Positions 39,591 to 48,066 of a DNA stretch of 64,000 nucleotides are shown here, piece by piece (positions within the stretch are counted from its first letter, which is position 1; each line of letters begins with the position of its first letter). The stretch comes from Halalkalicoccus tibetensis (GTDB lineage Archaea > Halobacteriota > Halobacteria > Halobacteriales > Halalkalicoccaceae). The position numbers and the translations under genes were made by a program. Location of the stretch: NCBI RefSeq assembly GCF_037996645.1, contig NZ_JBBMXV010000002.1, positions 492,637 through 556,636 on the forward strand, in the 5' to 3' direction. Under the pieces are notes generated by a model, which had not been told where the DNA came from, ran no database searches, and was given only the letters and a program-made list of their open reading frames with translations.

Positions 39591-40766
39591 ATGGGTCGGT
39601 GGAGCTACCGGGCGACGGTCATCACGCTGTGTACGCTCGCGTTCTTCGCGACGATGGTCGCCCGGCTCGTGATCAGCCCCGTGGTCCCCGAGATCGAGGC
39701 GGAGTTCGGCGTCACCTCGACGGTCACGGGCGCCGCGCTCACGGGGATGTGGATGGCCTACTCGCTCTCGCAGTTCCCCTCGGGGATCCTCGCCGATCGC
39801 TACGGCGAGCGGACGATCATCCTCGCGGCGGTCGGGCTGACGGCGCTCGCGAGCGGGCTGCTCGCGCTCTCGCCGTCGATATGGGCCTTCCTCCTGTTGA
39901 CGATCGTGCTCGGCGGGGTCGCGGGGCTCCACTACAGCGTCGCGACCACGCTGTTGACCAAGGAGTTCGACGACATCGGCGCCGCGATCGGGATCCACAA
40001 CTCCGGGGCGCCGCTTGCCGGCCTGCTCGCGCCGATCGCCGCCGCGGCGGTCGCCGGCTGGGTCGGCTGGCGCTACTCGATCGCGCTCGGGGCGCTGTGT
40101 GCCGCGCCGATCGCCCTCCTGTTCGCCTGGAAAGTGAGGGAAACCGAGCCCGCTCGCCCGGACCAGCCCATGCGCGAGCGGATCGCGCTGGGGCCGGTGA
40201 CGGAGCTGTTGACCCGCCCGCAGATCGCCTTCACCGCGCTGCTGGCGATCTGTTTCGAGTTCGTCTGGCAGGCGACGGCCTCCTTCCTGCCGACGTTTCT
40301 CGTGGTCCATCACGGCTACTCGATCGGGCTCGCGAGCGCGCTGTTCTCGGCGTACTTCGTGATCCACGGCCTCACCCAGCCGGGGATCGGTTCGCTGTCC
40401 GATCGGTTCGGCCGCGATCGCGTCGCGGCGGGCTGTGCGGCGGTGGGGATCGCGGGCTACGGTCTGCTGATCGTCGGCTCGGGCCTGCTCGCCATGGGGA
40501 TCGCGATCCTGCTCGTGGGCACGGCGATGAGCTGGGGGGCGGCGGTGCTACCCCGGTTCATGGACCACCTCTCGCCCGAGGAGCGCGGCGCGGGTTTCGG
40601 GCTCGTGCGCACGAGCTACATGCTGGTGAGCGCGACCGGCAGCGTCGTCGTCGGCGCCGTCGCGGACCTCTCGACGTGGGGGATCGCCTTCTCGGTGTTC
40701 GTCGGCCTGCTCTCGGTCGTGGTCCTCGCCATCGGTGCCAACCGGGGCCTCGAACTGGGCCTGTGA
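39591..40766 (+). CDS. Major facilitator superfamily transporter
   Basis: The 391-residue transporter (from ATG 39591) has about 12 spans. FPSGILADRYGERTIILAAV (the G-x-L-A-D-R-x-G-x-R motif) lies between spans 2 and 3. A second half-copy is GIGSLSDRFGRDRVAAGCAA. The in-frame ATG at 39555 would add 12 residues and cannot be excluded; neither has a clear TATA box at 27 bases. The substrate is unknown. It is divergent from the binding-fold gene at 38573, which may or may not be functionally linked. Confidence 0.88.
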   Translation: MGRWSYRATVITLCTLAFFATMVARLVISPVVPEIEAEFGVTSTVTGAALTGMWMAYSLSQFPSGILADRYGERTIILAAVGLTALASGLLALSPSIWAFLLLTIVLGGVAGLHYSVATTLLTKEFDDIGAAIGIHNSGAPLAGLLAPIAAAAVAGWVGWRYSIALGALCAAPIALLFAWKVRETEPARPDQPMRERIALGPVTELLTRPQIAFTALLAICFEFVWQATASFLPTFLVVHHGYSIGLASALFSAYFVIHGLTQPGIGSLSDRFGRDRVAAGCAAVGIAGYGLLIVGSGLLAMGIAILLVGTAMSWGAAVLPRFMDHLSPEERGAGFGLVRTSYMLVSATGSVVVGAVADLSTWGIAFSVFVGLLSVVVLAIGANRGLELGL

Positions 40767-40804
40767 GGGGCATGCTTATGTCGGGTCTCGATACACGGAG
40801 GGAC

Positions 40805-40846
40805 ATGGACGTCACACGCACGGACACACCGGGGGTCGCGGGATGA
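40805..40846 (+). CDS. Putative leaderless micro-ORF (13 residues) coupled to the gene at 40843
   Basis: ATG 40805 reads MDVTRTDTPGVAG and stops with TGA that overlaps the next gene's ATG as ATGA. CTTATG at 40775-40780 is centred 28 bases before this ATG, and is too far (66 bases) from the main ATG. The transcript would thus start on the micro-ORF. Translation is inferred. Confidence 0.42.
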   Translation: MDVTRTDTPGVAG

Positions 40847-41169
40847 CGCTGGGGCCGGGGCTGACGCTGGTGTTGGTCGTGATCGGATCGATCATCGGGG
40901 TGGCGCTGCTCTCCCCGCTGCTCTTCGCCGCCGTCCTCCACAGGCATCCGCCGGAGGGCCCGCCGGAGGACGCCGGCGAGATGGCCGACGACGCGGGCGA
41001 AGCCGACGAGGACGGAAGCGAGGGGGCCGAAGAGAGCGAGACTGACGACTGGGGCGTCGATAAGGAGGGCGTGGACGTGGACGGCGAACAGACTGCCGGC
41101 GAGGATGCGGGAGACGGGGACAGCGATGGTGACGGGAGCGGGAACGACGCGGACGGCGAAACCGGGTGA
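40843..41169 (+). CDS. One-span membrane protein with a long acidic tail
   Basis: The 108-residue protein begins MTLGPGLTLVLVVIGSIIGV and continues LLSPLLFAAVLHRHPPEGPP, giving one span. About 65 residues of Asp/Glu/Gly-rich tail follow with no structure expected. The tail would face the cytoplasm or the outside; topology is not decided. No family is recognised. Its start overlaps a 13-codon micro-ORF. Confidence 0.68.
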   Translation: MTLGPGLTLVLVVIGSIIGVALLSPLLFAAVLHRHPPEGPPEDAGEMADDAGEADEDGSEGAEESETDDWGVDKEGVDVDGEQTAGEDAGDGDSDGDGSGNDADGETG

Positions 41170-41276
41170 CGGACGACCCGTGAGCGCCACCCCGGCCCCG
41201 CCCCGAGCGCCGTCGGCCCGTCTGGCCGAACACGTTCGGGGCCGTGGTTTCGGTCGGTCGGACCCTTCCTTCGGGT

Positions 41277-41681
41277 ATGAGCACGACCGAGGCCGAGGCC
41301 GGAAGCCGGGACGAGTCGGAGCGAACCACCGTCACCGTCGTCTGTACGGGCCACGTCTACAGCGCGGTCGGGAAACACCGCTTCCCCTACACGTTCGAGG
41401 GAACCACGCTCAGAGAGCTGCTCGCGGAGCTGTTCGCCGAGTACGACATCGCGGACCTGCTGATCGCCGAGACCGAGGCCGACGCGACCGCCCACGGCTG
41501 GGCGCCCGCGCCCGAGGAGCTGCCCGGCACCTGGCGGAAGAACCCCGAGAGCGAACAGACCCGCGCGTACGCCCGCGTCACGGTCAACGGCCGGTTCAAC
41601 GAGCATTACGAGGGGCTGGACACCGAGCTCACGGAGGGCGACCGCGTGGGCCTGATCTACCCGTTCATGTTCTGCTGTTAG
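41277..41681 (+). CDS. MoaD/ThiS-like beta-grasp protein ending in Cys-Cys
   Basis: The 134-residue protein has about 20 extra N-terminal residues, then a beta-grasp core: TVTVVCTGHVYSAVGKHRFP, TLRELLAELFAEYDIADLL, and ARVTVNGRFNEHYEGLDTEL. It ends EGDRVGLIYPFMFCC. MoaD, ThiS and archaeal SAMPs end in Gly-Gly at this place, where sulfur or a target is attached. Here both are Cys. The normal E1-dependent thiocarboxylate route may not apply. An HTH gene follows on the same strand. Confidence 0.83.
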   Translation: MSTTEAEAGSRDESERTTVTVVCTGHVYSAVGKHRFPYTFEGTTLRELLAELFAEYDIADLLIAETEADATAHGWAPAPEELPGTWRKNPESEQTRAYARVTVNGRFNEHYEGLDTELTEGDRVGLIYPFMFCC

Positions 41682-41736
41682 GGCCATGGGTCCCGCGAGT
41701 CGTCGGGGGCGCGTGCCGTCCCCGGGGGGCGGGGCG

Positions 41737-42381
41737 ATGACCGAGGCGAGGCTGGCGATCGACCTCCCCGAGGGCGTCTGGATCGGGGAGCTCTCGCGGG
41801 CCCACCCCGAGGCGACCGTCCGCGTGCTGGCGGCGATGCCCGACGAGGGAGTCGGGTTCGGGCTGGTGCGGATCACGGGCCCCGACGTCGAGTCGGTGAT
41901 CGAGGGAATGGGCGCCGCGGGCGACGTCACGTCGCTGTCGGTGCTCCACCGGGGTGATCGGGGGGCCGTCGTCCGGTTCGAGACGAACCAGCCACTCCTG
42001 GTGCTCTCGGCCCGGGAGGCCGGGGTGCCGATCGAGCTCCCGATCGACATCCGGGACGGGGTCGCGACGGTCGAGGTGACCGCCCCTCGCGAGCGCCTCT
42101 CGGAGCTGGGCGAGCAGCTCCGGGCGTTCGGGCTCTCCTTCGACGTCGAGTACGTCCGCGAGGGGGTCGACCCCGAGCGGCTGCTCTCGGCGCGCCAGCG
42201 CGAGGTCCTCTCGCTGGCTGTCGAACGCGGCTACTACGAGACGCCCCGTCGGTGCTCGCTCACCGATCTGGCCGACGAGCTCGGGATCGCGAAGTCGACC
42301 GCGAGCGAGACGCTCCACCGCGCCGAGGGGGCCGTGATCGAGCGGTTCGTGGCGGGGCTGGCGGCGGATCCCGTCGACTGA
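41737..42381 (+). CDS. HTH-10 (bacterio-opsin activator-type) regulator
   Basis: The 214-residue protein has a C-terminal HTH: LSARQREVLSLAVERGYYET, then SLTDLADELGIAKSTASETL, the PF04967-type signature. The N-terminal 150 residues are a ligand or partner domain (FGLVRITGPDVESVIEGMGA, VVRFETNQPLLVLSAREAGV). It starts 55 bases after the MoaD-like gene, so it is perhaps co-transcribed. An in-frame ATG at 41686 is a less likely start. The target genes are unknown. Confidence 0.9.
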   Translation: MTEARLAIDLPEGVWIGELSRAHPEATVRVLAAMPDEGVGFGLVRITGPDVESVIEGMGAAGDVTSLSVLHRGDRGAVVRFETNQPLLVLSAREAGVPIELPIDIRDGVATVEVTAPRERLSELGEQLRAFGLSFDVEYVREGVDPERLLSARQREVLSLAVERGYYETPRRCSLTDLADELGIAKSTASETLHRAEGAVIERFVAGLAADPVD

Positions 42382-42441
42382 CAGGACGACGGTCGGGCGG
42401 CGAGACGGGGCGTACTTCCCATGGCCCGTCCATCACCCGAC

Positions 42442-42903
42442 ATGGGCGGCACCTACACGCTCGTGATCGCGCTCGCCGAGCCGGCGACGATCGGGGTCGG
42501 CGCGCTCGGCGAATGCGAGTTCCCGGCGGGCGAGTACGCCTACACCGGCAGCGCGTTCGGCCCCGGGGGTTTCTCGCGGATCGACCGCCATCGGAAATTG
42601 TGTTCCGAGGTGGTCACGCGGGATACGCGTGACCGCCACCGCGAGCTCGCACGCGGCGAGCGCGAGGTCCGTCACTGGCACGTCGACTACCTGCTCGGCC
42701 ACCCCGCCGCGACGATCGAGGAGGTCGTTCGCACGCCCGAGCGGGACGTCGAGTGCGCGGTCGCCCGGGCGCTGCCCGATGCCGGGATCGGGGGCTTCGG
42801 TGCCTCGGACTGCGGCTGCGGGTCACATCTGGCGTCCGCCGAGCGAGGCCTGCTCGGACGGGTCGAGCGGGCCCACCGGGCCGCCACGGGCGATGTAACC
42901 TGA
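42442..42903 (+). CDS. GIY-YIG-like DUF123 protein
   Basis: The 153-residue protein has GGTYTLVIALAEPATIGVGA at the N-terminus and FPAGEYAYTGSAFGPGGFSR. HWHVDYLLGHPAATIEEVVR and FGASDCGCGSHLA follow. These are the marks of DUF123, a GIY-YIG relative sometimes fused to endonuclease III. TACTT at 42413-42417 lies 27 bases before ATG 42442, so the upstream in-frame ATG at 42421 is not used. Nuclease activity is not established. Confidence 0.9.
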   Translation: MGGTYTLVIALAEPATIGVGALGECEFPAGEYAYTGSAFGPGGFSRIDRHRKLCSEVVTRDTRDRHRELARGEREVRHWHVDYLLGHPAATIEEVVRTPERDVECAVARALPDAGIGGFGASDCGCGSHLASAERGLLGRVERAHRAATGDVT

Positions 42904-42972
42904 TTCGGTTATTTGTTTCGAATAGATAACCGTGATCGGTAGATCGAAGTGGGTGGACCCCGGGCAACGGGT

Positions 42973-43203
42973 ATGGGAGCCGCGACCATCTCACAGCGAC
43001 CGACACAGACCCGGTCGCGCGCGCTCGTGAAGACCGTCTGCTATCGGCTCTTCATGTTCGCCATCACGGCGGCGGTGGCCTTTCTCGTGACCGGGACGGC
43101 GAGCGAGGCGCTCAGCATCGGACTGGCGACGAACCTCCTGAAAACGGGGACGTACTACGTCTACGAACGGGCCTGGGCACGCGTGACGTGGGGCGTTCGG
43201 TAG
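42973..43203 (+). CDS. DUF2061 small membrane protein
   Basis: The 76-residue protein has two spans in the pattern RALVKTVCYRLFMFAITAAV, AFLVTGTASEALSIGLATNL and LKTGTYYVYERAWARVTWG, the exact DUF2061 layout. A TATA-like AATAGAT at 42921-42927 would place the transcript start near 42950, beside an in-frame GTG at 42949. That GTG could be the true start and would add 8 residues. No function is known. Confidence 0.87.
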   Translation: MGAATISQRPTQTRSRALVKTVCYRLFMFAITAAVAFLVTGTASEALSIGLATNLLKTGTYYVYERAWARVTWGVR

Positions 43204-43204
43204 T

Positions 43205-43381
43205 CTATCGATGTCCGTCGAGGTCGACGACCGACGACGGGTCGGCGCTGATCCAGGCGGTGTAGCGCTGGCCCTCGTCGAGGTCCTCGGGGACGAGCGT
43301 CCACTCGTCGAGCGGATCGCCGTCCTCGTGGGTGATGAACCGGAGCGATCCACCGCCACCGTGCGAGAGGGAGGTCCTCAT
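43205..43381 (-). CDS. 58-residue haloarchaeal protein (probable DUF7511)
   Basis: From ATG 43381 the product reads MRTSLSHGGGGSLRFITHED, then DPLDEWTLVPEDLDEGQRYT, then AWISADPSSVVDLDGHR and TAG. The W-T-L-x-P-x-D and W-I-x-A-D elements match what I recall of DUF7511. Reverse TTATC at 43408-43412 is 27-29 bases upstream, a clear leaderless promoter. It converges with the DUF2061 gene with a 1-base gap. No function is known. Confidence 0.7.
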   Translation of the reverse strand: MRTSLSHGGGGSLRFITHEDGDPLDEWTLVPEDLDEGQRYTAWISADPSSVVDLDGHR

Positions 43382-43478
43382 CACACCAACACGTTACGGG
43401 CGACGGGATAACTACGGCACGCTTGCAGATGCAGTGGCCGATTCGCCGTACCGAAGCGGGTGATCCGGCTCGAGCGGC

Positions 43479-44543
43479 CTACTCGGTGTCGACGATTGCC
43501 CCGCTGTCGGCGTGTTCCGAGAGCAACGCCCGCATGCGCTCGACCGTCTCGGGGCTGCGGGTCCGTCCCCGGCGGACGACGTCCTCCGCGCGGTCGATCG
43601 TCGCGAGGGTGTCCGATTGGACGGCCATGATCGGAACGCCCTTCTCCTCTGCGGTGCCGATCACCGCGCTGGAGGGGCGGAGCCCACCGGTGAGGACGAG
43701 ACACTTCACGCCCGAGGCCTCCATGGCGACCGTCTGAACGTCCGAGCGGTCCCCGCCGGTGATCAGCGCGGCGTTGCGGGTGCGCCGGAAGTGCCGGAGC
43801 GCCGAGTCCCCGCCCATCGCGCCGACGAGGAATCGCTCGACGAACTCGTCGGTGGACGCACTCGTCAGCAGCTCCGCGCCGAGCTCGTCGGCGAGCTCGC
43901 CGACGGTGACGCCCGCGAGCTCCTGTGTCCGCGGGAGCGCGCCGAAGACCGGGATCCCCCGCCCCTCGAGGAAGGGGATCACGTCCGAGTCGAGCGTATC
44001 GAAGCTCGCGTCGGCGACGGCGTTGAAGATCACGCCCGAGAGGCGCTCGTCCAGCCGGTCTGCGGCCCCGAGGACCGCGTCGGCGTCGCCCGCGGTCTCG
44101 AACGGCGAGACCAGCACGACCTCGGCGTCGAGCAGCTCGGCCAGGTCGGCGTCCGTGAGGTCGACGATCCCGCCGACGTCGAGGTCGCTCGCGCCCTCGA
44201 CGAGCATCAGGTCCTTCTCGGCGGCGAGCGCTTCGAAGTTCTCCCGGACCGTCTCGCGCAGCTGCGCGGGGTTCTCGCGTCCCCGGATCGCCTGCTCGAC
44301 GAACGTCGGCGAGTAGACGATCGGTTCGAGCTCGTGCATCTCCGCGTCCAGATCGAGCAGCTCCCGGGCGAGCATCGGGTCCTCGTCGATCGTCTTGCCG
44401 ACGTTGCTCTGGAGGCGCGTGCCCTTGGGCTTCATGTAGCCGACGCTCAGGCCGTTTTCGACCGCCAACTGGCCGAGCGCGAGCGCGATCGCGGTCTTTC
44501 CTGTGCTGTCCTCGGTGCCGGTGATGAGTACGGTTCGGGTCAT
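43479..44543 (-). CDS. Phosphotransacetylase N-terminal-like P-loop/DRTGG protein
   Basis: The 354-residue protein has a BioD-like P-loop domain (VLITGTEDSTGKTAIALALG; LMLVEGASDLDVGGIVDLTD) and a C-terminal DRTGG domain (NAALITGGDRSDVQTVAMEA, KCLVLTGGLRPSSAVIGTAE). This is the regulatory N-terminal part of long Pta proteins. The acetyltransferase domain is missing. It overlaps the 3' end of the ADP-forming acetyl-CoA synthetase by ATGA, so it probably senses or controls acetyl-CoA flux with that enzyme. Confidence 0.9.
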   Translation of the reverse strand: MTRTVLITGTEDSTGKTAIALALGQLAVENGLSVGYMKPKGTRLQSNVGKTIDEDPMLARELLDLDAEMHELEPIVYSPTFVEQAIRGRENPAQLRETVRENFEALAAEKDLMLVEGASDLDVGGIVDLTDADLAELLDAEVVLVSPFETAGDADAVLGAADRLDERLSGVIFNAVADASFDTLDSDVIPFLEGRGIPVFGALPRTQELAGVTVGELADELGAELLTSASTDEFVERFLVGAMGGDSALRHFRRTRNAALITGGDRSDVQTVAMEASGVKCLVLTGGLRPSSAVIGTAEEKGVPIMAVQSDTLATIDRAEDVVRRGRTRSPETVERMRALLSEHADSGAIVDTE

Positions 44544-46627
44544 TGCTCTACGGTGAGGGCGATGTCGATGGCCGTCGTTCCAGTGGGAGTGGCGACCAGC
44601 GGGTTGATGTCCAGTTCCACGATCTCGGGGAAGTCGGTCACGAGCTGCGAGAGGCGTCCGATCGTCTCGGTGATCGCCGCCTCGTCGACGGGCTCGCGCC
44701 CGCGGGCGCCCCGCAACAGGGGCGCGGCGTCGATCTCGTCGATCATCGCGTCCGCCTCGCGTTCGCTGACGGGCGCGACCCGGAGGGTCACGTCCTCGAG
44801 GGTCTCGACGAAGATCCCGCCCAGGCCGAAGAGGAGAAGCGGGCCGAACTGCGGGTCGCGGTTCATCCCGACGATGGTCTCGACCCCCGAATCGAGGTCG
44901 ACCATCTCCTGCACTTGGACGCCCAGCAGGGTCGCGTCGGGCTGGTAGTTGCGCGCGCGGGTCACGAGGTCCTCGTAGGCGTCGTAGACCTCGCTCTCGG
45001 GAACGCCGACCTTCACCCCGCCGATGTCCGACTTGTGCATGATATCAGGAGAAACGATCTTCATCACGGCCTCGCCGTCGATCGACCCCGCGACGCGTTC
45101 TGCCTCGGCGGGGTCCGAGACGACCTCCCCGTCCGGGATCGGGATGCCGTAGGCCTCCAATATCTCCATCGCCTCGACGCCGATCCGGTTGTCGCCCCGC
45201 TGCTCGGCGCGGTCGAGCAGCTCCCGAACGCGCTCGCGGTCGACGTCGAACTCCGTCGGGTCGTCGTACTCTCGCCCCCGGATCTCACGGTACTCCGCGA
45301 GCGCGTCGAGGCTCTCGACCGCGCGGGCGGGGTCGAAGTAGTTGGGGATGCCGGCTTCTCGGAGGAGTTCGGCCGCGGGTGCGACCCGCTCGCCGCCCAT
45401 GAAGCAGGCCGCGACGGGCTTGTCGTGTTTCTCGCGCAGTTCGACGGTCCGTTCGGCCAGCTCCTCGTAATCGAGCACAGCGGTCGGCGCCGAGAGGACG
45501 AGGGCCATCCCGACGTTCGGGTCCGCGAGCGCCGCCTCGAGCGCGCCCGTGAAGCGCTCGACGTCGGCGTCGCCGACGATGTCGACGGGATTGTGGACGT
45601 TGCCCTCCGCGGGCAGCGCCTCGCGGAAGCTATCGAGGGTGTCCTCCGAGAAGGAGGCCATCGAGAGCCGCGAGTCGCCGACCGCGTCGGTCGACATCAC
45701 GCCGGGGCCGCCCGCGTTGGTGATGACGGCGATCGACTCGTTCGCGGGTAGGGGCTGGTTCGCGAGCATCTGCGCGGAGTCGAACAGCTCCTGGACCGAT
45801 TCCGCCCTGAGGACCCCAGCCTGTTCCAGGCCGGCCTCGTAGGCTCGCTCGGAGCCGGCGATCGTCCCCGTGTGCGAGGAGGCCGCCTGCGCGCCCGCGT
45901 CGGTCCGCCCCGATTTGACGAGCACGACCGGCGTCTCCCGGGTGACCTCGCGGGCCGTCTCGATGAACTCCCGGCCCTCGGAGATCCCCTCGAGGTAGCC
46001 GATGATCACGTCCGTCTCCTCGTCGTCGTTCCACGCCTCGACGAAGTCGCCCTCGTCGAGCACCGCCTTGTTGCCCAGCGAGACGACGTCCTTGAAGCCG
46101 ATCCCCTGGTCGTTGGCCCAGTCGACGACCGCGGTGATGAACGCGCCCGACTGGCTCATGAACGAGAGGCTCCCCTCGAGGGCGTCGTCCGGCCCGAAGG
46201 TGGCGTTCATCCCGACGGGGGTGCTCATTACGCCCAGACTGTTGGGCCCGACGAGGTTCAGGTCGAACTCCTCGGCGACCTCGCGGAGCTCGCGCTCGCG
46301 GGTCGCCCCTTCGCTCCCGGTCTCGCCGAAGCCGGCGGTGATGACGACGACGTCCCCCACCCCGCATTCGCCGGCCTCGCGGACCGCGTCGACGGCGATC
46401 CCCGGCGGGACGACCACGACCGCGAGGTCCGGGTCGCCGGCGTCGGCGAGGGAATCGACACAGTCGACGCCGAGCACCTCGTCGTGGTTCGGGTTGACGC
46501 CGACGACCTCGCCGGAAAAGCCCTCGATCAGGTTCGACGTGATGGCGTGGCCGACCGCCCCCTCCCGGGGGGTCGCGCCGACGACCGCGACCCGGCCGGG
46601 CGAGAACAGGCCCGTCAGCTCCGCCAT
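44540..46627 (-). CDS. Acetate-CoA ligase (ADP-forming), fused alpha-beta
   Basis: The 695-residue protein has a CoA-binding start (FSPGRVAVVGATPREGAVGH), LVGPNSLGVMSTPVGMNATF, and SSHTGTIAGSERAYEAG, which carries the phospho-His. The ATP-grasp half begins around AMEILEAYGIPIPDGEVVSD and has MKIVSPDIMHKSDIGGVKVG. It makes acetate and ATP from acetyl-CoA, ADP and Pi. GGAGGTG (46636-46642 in reverse) is a strong ribosome site 8 bases before the ATG. This is one of the few genes here with a clear leader, which contains a micro-ORF. Its 3' end is coupled to the Pta-N-like gene. Confidence 0.95.
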   Translation of the reverse strand: MAELTGLFSPGRVAVVGATPREGAVGHAITSNLIEGFSGEVVGVNPNHDEVLGVDCVDSLADAGDPDLAVVVVPPGIAVDAVREAGECGVGDVVVITAGFGETGSEGATRERELREVAEEFDLNLVGPNSLGVMSTPVGMNATFGPDDALEGSLSFMSQSGAFITAVVDWANDQGIGFKDVVSLGNKAVLDEGDFVEAWNDDEETDVIIGYLEGISEGREFIETAREVTRETPVVLVKSGRTDAGAQAASSHTGTIAGSERAYEAGLEQAGVLRAESVQELFDSAQMLANQPLPANESIAVITNAGGPGVMSTDAVGDSRLSMASFSEDTLDSFREALPAEGNVHNPVDIVGDADVERFTGALEAALADPNVGMALVLSAPTAVLDYEELAERTVELREKHDKPVAACFMGGERVAPAAELLREAGIPNYFDPARAVESLDALAEYREIRGREYDDPTEFDVDRERVRELLDRAEQRGDNRIGVEAMEILEAYGIPIPDGEVVSDPAEAERVAGSIDGEAVMKIVSPDIMHKSDIGGVKVGVPESEVYDAYEDLVTRARNYQPDATLLGVQVQEMVDLDSGVETIVGMNRDPQFGPLLLFGLGGIFVETLEDVTLRVAPVSEREADAMIDEIDAAPLLRGARGREPVDEAAITETIGRLSQLVTDFPEIVELDINPLVATPTGTTAIDIALTVEQ

Positions 46628-46686
46628 CGAGGCGCCACCTCCGTGCGATCACGCGAGCGACGGCTCGGGTTCGGTACGGTCTCCAT
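46615..46686 (-). CDS. Putative leaderless micro-ORF (23 residues) overlapping the acetate-CoA ligase start
   Basis: ATG 46686 starts METVPNPSRRSRDRT and ends VAPRWRS before TGA at 46615-46617, overlapping the main ATG (46627) by 13 bases in another frame. A reverse CTTATA at 46712-46717 is 28 bases before this ATG. The main gene's ribosome site GGAGGTG lies inside it. The peptide is basic and Arg-rich with no domain. Ribosomes on the micro-ORF would pass over the main start. Confidence 0.42.
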   Translation of the reverse strand: METVPNPSRRSRDRTEVAPRWRS

Positions 46687-46785
46687 ACGCCGGATCTTCG
46701 CCCGCGGGTCGTATAAGTCACGCGACGGACAGAAACCACACGATCGGTCATGCCGGATCGCGGGCTAGCCGAACGGCCTCCCCGC

Positions 46786-48066
46786 CTACCGGGGGCCGTG
46801 GAGGTGGCAGGCGGCGGGGTGGGGCTCGCCGGTGAGCGCGGGGTTCTCCCGCTCGCAGACGCTCTCGTACTCCTCTCGGAGCCGGGCCTCGGCGGCCTCC
46901 CAGTCCCGCTTTGCGACCGCGGCGAGCGCCTCCTCGACGATCGCGTCGTGGGGCGCGGGTAGCTCGTGGTCGAAGAGCCGGTCCGTGACGCTCTCGACGA
47001 ACGCGGGGACGTCCTCCTCGGGGACGCCCTCGTCGGTCACCTCGAAGTCGTCGTCGCCGACGGCCTCGACGGTGATGTCGCGGCCCTCGACGCGCTGGCG
47101 GAACGTCATCAGCTCGCGGTAGAGCCCCTGGTCGGCGTCGAACCCCTCGGGCGGGATCACCTTTGGACACCGGGTGCGGAACCGACAGCCCGAGGGTGGG
47201 TCCCGCGGCGAGGGGACGTCCCCGGAGATGGTCTCGCGCTCGCGGTGGCGCTCGTCGGTCGAGGCCCGGGGAACGCTCTCGAGCAGCGCCTCGGTGTAGG
47301 GGTGGTTGGGCTCCTCGAAGATCTCCGCGACGGGCCCGATCTCGACGAGCTCGCCGAGGTACATCACCGCGACCCGGTCACAGACGTGGCGGATCACCGA
47401 GAGGTCGTGGCTGATCAGCAGGTAGGTCAGGTCGAACTCCTCCTGGAGGTCGTCGAGCAGGTTGAGCACCTGGGCCTGCACCGAGACGTCGAGCGCGCTC
47501 GTGGGCTCGTCGAGGACGACGAACTCGGGTTCGAGCGCGAGCGCGCGGGCGATGCCGACGCGCTGGCGCTGGCCGCCCGAGAACTCGTGGGGGTAGCGGT
47601 CGAACTGGTCGGCCGACAGCCCCACCCGCTCGAGCAGCTCCTCGACGCGCTCGCGGCGTTCGGCCTTCGAGCCGACGTCGTGGATCGCGAGCGGCTGGGC
47701 GACGCTCTCGCCGATCGTCATCCGTGGGTCGAGGCTGGAGAAGGGGTCCTGGAAGACGATCTGGGCCTCCCGGCGGAAGGCGTCGCGCTCGTCGCTCCCC
47801 ATCCCGAAGACGTCCTCGCTCTCGAAGTCGACGCGGCCCTCGGTCGGCTCCTGGAGGCCGAGCAGGGTCTCGCCCGCGGTCGACTTCCCGCAGCCCGACT
47901 CGCCGACGAGCCCCAGCGTCTCGCCGCGCCGGACGTCGAAGCTGATGCCGTCGACCGCGCGGACCGGGACCGGCTCGCGGCGCATGAGCCGGTCGATGAC
48001 CGAGTCCTGCTCCCAGAAGTACTTGCGGAGGCCGTCGACGCGGACCAGCGGGTCGTCGGCGCTCAT
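46786..48066 (-). CDS. Dipeptide/oligopeptide ABC transporter ATP-binding protein (OppF-type)
   Basis: The 426-residue ATPase has Walker [21 protein letters not shown], the Q-loop [18 protein letters not shown], and signature [20 protein letters not shown]. Walker B is [20 protein letters not shown], and the H-loop is [15 protein letters not shown]. The C-terminal Cys domain begins [20 protein letters not shown]. Its last two Cys (ESVCERENP and AACHLHG) come about 100 residues later, after an acidic insert. It is the last gene of the five-gene operon and overlaps the OppD-type gene by ATGA. Confidence 0.94.
   Translation of the reverse strand: MSADDPLVRVDGLRKYFWEQDSVIDRLMRREPVPVRAVDGISFDVRRGETLGLVGESGCGKSTAGETLLGLQEPTEGRVDFESEDVFGMGSDERDAFRREAQIVFQDPFSSLDPRMTIGESVAQPLAIHDVGSKAERRERVEELLERVGLSADQFDRYPHEFSGGQRQRVGIARALALEPEFVVLDEPTSALDVSVQAQVLNLLDDLQEEFDLTYLLISHDLSVIRHVCDRVAVMYLGELVEIGPVAEIFEEPNHPYTEALLESVPRASTDERHRERETISGDVPSPRDPPSGCRFRTRCPKVIPPEGFDADQGLYRELMTFRQRVEGRDITVEAVGDDDFEVTDEGVPEEDVPAFVESVTDRLFDHELPAPHDAIVEEALAAVAKRDWEAAEARLREEYESVCERENPALTGEPHPAACHLHGPR

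Noticed and set aside
41686..41736. Upstream ATG of the HTH-10 gene considered as a separate micro-ORF
   Set aside because: It is in frame with the main gene, so it would only lengthen that protein by 17 residues.
46750..46962. 70-codon plus-strand frame with a forward TATAAG at 46712
   Set aside because: The TATAAG is 36 bases from the ATG and fits better, read in reverse, as the promoter of the acetate-CoA ligase micro-ORF. The frame is antisense to a clear ABC ATPase.
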